From assembly GCF_900094735.1 (NCBI RefSeq), contig NZ_FMBM01000002.1, forward strand, positions 1 through 64,000: DNA of 64,000 nt. The letters run 5' to 3'. Made by a program: the position numbers and the translations under genes. Shown here piece after piece: positions 62,975-64,000 of this stretch. Origin of the DNA: Saliniramus fredricksonii. Its GTDB lineage: Bacteria; Pseudomonadota; Alphaproteobacteria; Rhizobiales; Beijerinckiaceae. Each line of letters opens with the position of its first letter. Positions within the stretch are counted from its first letter, which is position 1. Below the pieces are notes generated by a model. The model saw nothing but the letters and a program-made list of their open reading frames with translations. It was not told where the DNA came from and searched no databases.

Positions 62975-64000
62975 TCAGCCCGCACGCCGCAGGAAGGCAC
63001 GATAGGGCAGGCGCGGCTCGGGCGGATCGGGCGGCTCGGTCGGCGCAGCGGGGGGCGGATTGGCGGCGTTCTTGCCTGTGGCATTCTTGCCTGTGGCGTT
63101 CTTGCTTGCAGCATTCTTGCCTGCGGAATCCGTGCCTGTGGCCGATCTGTCCACGCTCGACCTGTTACCGATCGACCTCTGCGTGGCGGTGTTGCCCGCA
63201 GCGCGTGACCCGTCAGCGCCCGCATTTCCGGCCTGCTGCGCCGTGCCGGATCGTGAAGGCGGTGCGCTCTGCGGCGGTGTGGCCCGGCGCGCGAGGCCGG
63301 CGACGATATCGGGGCGCACCGCGCGCGGCGGCGCGAAGACGTAGCCCTGCGCCAGCGGCACGTCGATATCGATCAGATCGGGCACGTCGGATTCGGTCTC
63401 GACCCGGTCGGCGACGAGCCGGATACCCGCACGGCTGAGCACCGTGGCGAGATCGGCAGTCTCGAAATCGAGCCCATGGCTCGGTTGCGGGTCGAGCAGC
63501 ATGCGCGCGGGCAGCTTGGCATAAGCGACGCCGCGATCGGCGAGGCTCAGCGGGTCGAGGCGCATGTCGGTGGCGCGGTCGAGAATGAAGAACGCACCCT
63601 TGGCGCGCAGCTGCTCCAGCGCGCCAGCCGATTCCGCATCGAGCATGCGCCAGGCCCGCTGCGGGATCTCGAAGGCAAGGCGCCCCAGAATGTCGGGATA
63701 AGCCTCCAGAATACGCCCGAGCGCGCGCAGGAATCCGGGTGTGCGCACGCTCGCTGCTGCGAGGTTGCAACTGACGAAACCCTCGCTGCCGCGATTGACC
63801 AGATGGCGCGCCACGGCGGCGGCGCGAGCGGCGACCTTGCCGTCGAGTTCGGGAAGGAGCTGCGATTCCTCCAGAACCGGCAGGAATTCGTCGGGCTGAA
63901 GCAGGGTCTGCTCATCGAGGCGCAGACGGGCCAGCGCCTCGTAGAAGCGCGTCTTGCGCTGGGGCAGGTTGACCACGGGCTGCAGGTGAATTTCGAGATG
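62975..64000 (-). CDS. EAL-domain protein, catalytically degenerate, with a repeat-rich C-terminal tail (partial)
   Basis: Enters from the right edge (EIHLQPVVNLPQRKTRFYEA is the start of an EAL domain). Core positions are altered. The metal-binding Asn strand is FVSCNLAAAS, the ELTE-like strand is LAFEIPQR, the DDFGTG loop is LDRATD, and the KID-like strand is AYAKLPARML. So c-di-GMP hydrolysis is unlikely, and a sensing or scaffold role is more plausible. The tail (last 110 or so residues) is low-complexity with KNATGKNATGKNA from 15-bp repeats, ending in a Pro-rich segment. Confidence 0.75.
   Translation of the reverse strand, partial: HLEIHLQPVVNLPQRKTRFYEALARLRLDEQTLLQPDEFLPVLEESQLLPELDGKVAARAAAVARHLVNRGSEGFVSCNLAAASVRTPGFLRALGRILEAYPDILGRLAFEIPQRAWRMLDAESAGALEQLRAKGAFFILDRATDMRLDPLSLADRGVAYAKLPARMLLDPQPSHGLDFETADLATVLSRAGIRLVADRVETESDVPDLIDIDVPLAQGYVFAPPRAVRPDIVAGLARRATPPQSAPPSRSGTAQQAGNAGADGSRAAGNTATQRSIGNRSSVDRSATGTDSAGKNAASKNATGKNATGKNAANPPPAAPTEPPDPPEPRLPYRAFLRRAG
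63067..63130. repeat. 15-bp tandem repeats in the EAL-protein tail
   Basis: About four copies of GCRTTCTTGCCTGYG on the plus strand, coding KNATG-type pentapeptides on the minus strand. Confidence 0.75.

Noticed and set aside
63067-63130. Short direct repeats that might suggest a CRISPR array
   Set aside because: The units are contiguous 15-mers in frame with the EAL-protein tail and have no spacers. The same holds for the repeats at 51.6 and 52.3 kb.
62251-63438. A 395-residue plus-strand open frame
   Set aside because: It runs antisense to both the quinone reductase and the EAL gene, each of which has clear domains.

Overview
The window reads as a high-GC alphaproteobacterial chromosome, most likely order Hyphomicrobiales (Rhizobiales). 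Supporting evidence: a split ATP synthase Fo operon (atpI-B-E-F'-F), a DUF721-DsbA-SMC run, ccoGHIS behind an FNR/FixK-type box, an early flagellar cluster (fliO, fliP, flgBC, fliE, fliQR, flhB) next to cckA, and full CtrA boxes (TTAA-N7-TTAA). I cannot name the genus from the sequence alone.

Region A (1-5.5 kb) holds a decayed, once translationally coupled biosynthetic operon: adenylation-enzyme end, acyl carrier protein, cupin, FAD oxidoreductase, periplasmic binding protein and HSL-type hydrolase. At least ten frame breaks interrupt it. It is followed by an intact FtrA-like regulator and a divergent rhodanese gene.

Region B (5.6-19.3 kb) is a stack of nested insertion sequences. An IS256-family element is split by an IS1111-type element. 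An IS66 element looks intact. An IS110-family remnant is cut by an IS21 element, which is itself split by an IS110-type element (in istB) and a second IS256 element (in istA, with a 9-bp target duplication). A rve-type element with a nonsense codon then truncates istA. Both IS110-superfamily insertions can be undone on paper to restore the host reading frame, each with a CA/TG dinucleotide at both junctions. A two-gene unit for small exported proteins sits between the elements.

Region C (19.3-28.9 kb) is accessory. It holds a small membrane protein, a truncated adenylate-forming ligase, an AT-rich gap, a formyltransferase-like gene divergent from an FeS photolyase/cryptochrome, and a LysR gene. 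Divergent from LysR is a five-gene operon: LOG phosphoribohydrolase, QueC-like PP-loop protein, Nudix hydrolase, class-V aminotransferase-like PLP protein and DMT exporter. I do not recognise this combination, and it is the best candidate here for an undescribed pathway.

Region D (28.9-64 kb) is mostly core genome: flippase and ATP-grasp pair, dciA-like, DsbA-like, smc, ATP synthase Fo operon, dgoA-like aldolase, two tandem transglutaminase-like cysteine peptidases, a lipid A glycosylation operon, a PNPOx-like gene, ccoGHIS, the flagellar genes with cckA, a gamma-glutamyltransferase, a flavodoxin-fold quinone reductase, and a degenerate EAL protein that runs off the end. CckA is the kinase that feeds CtrA, and CtrA boxes precede both the flgB run and one of the peptidase genes.
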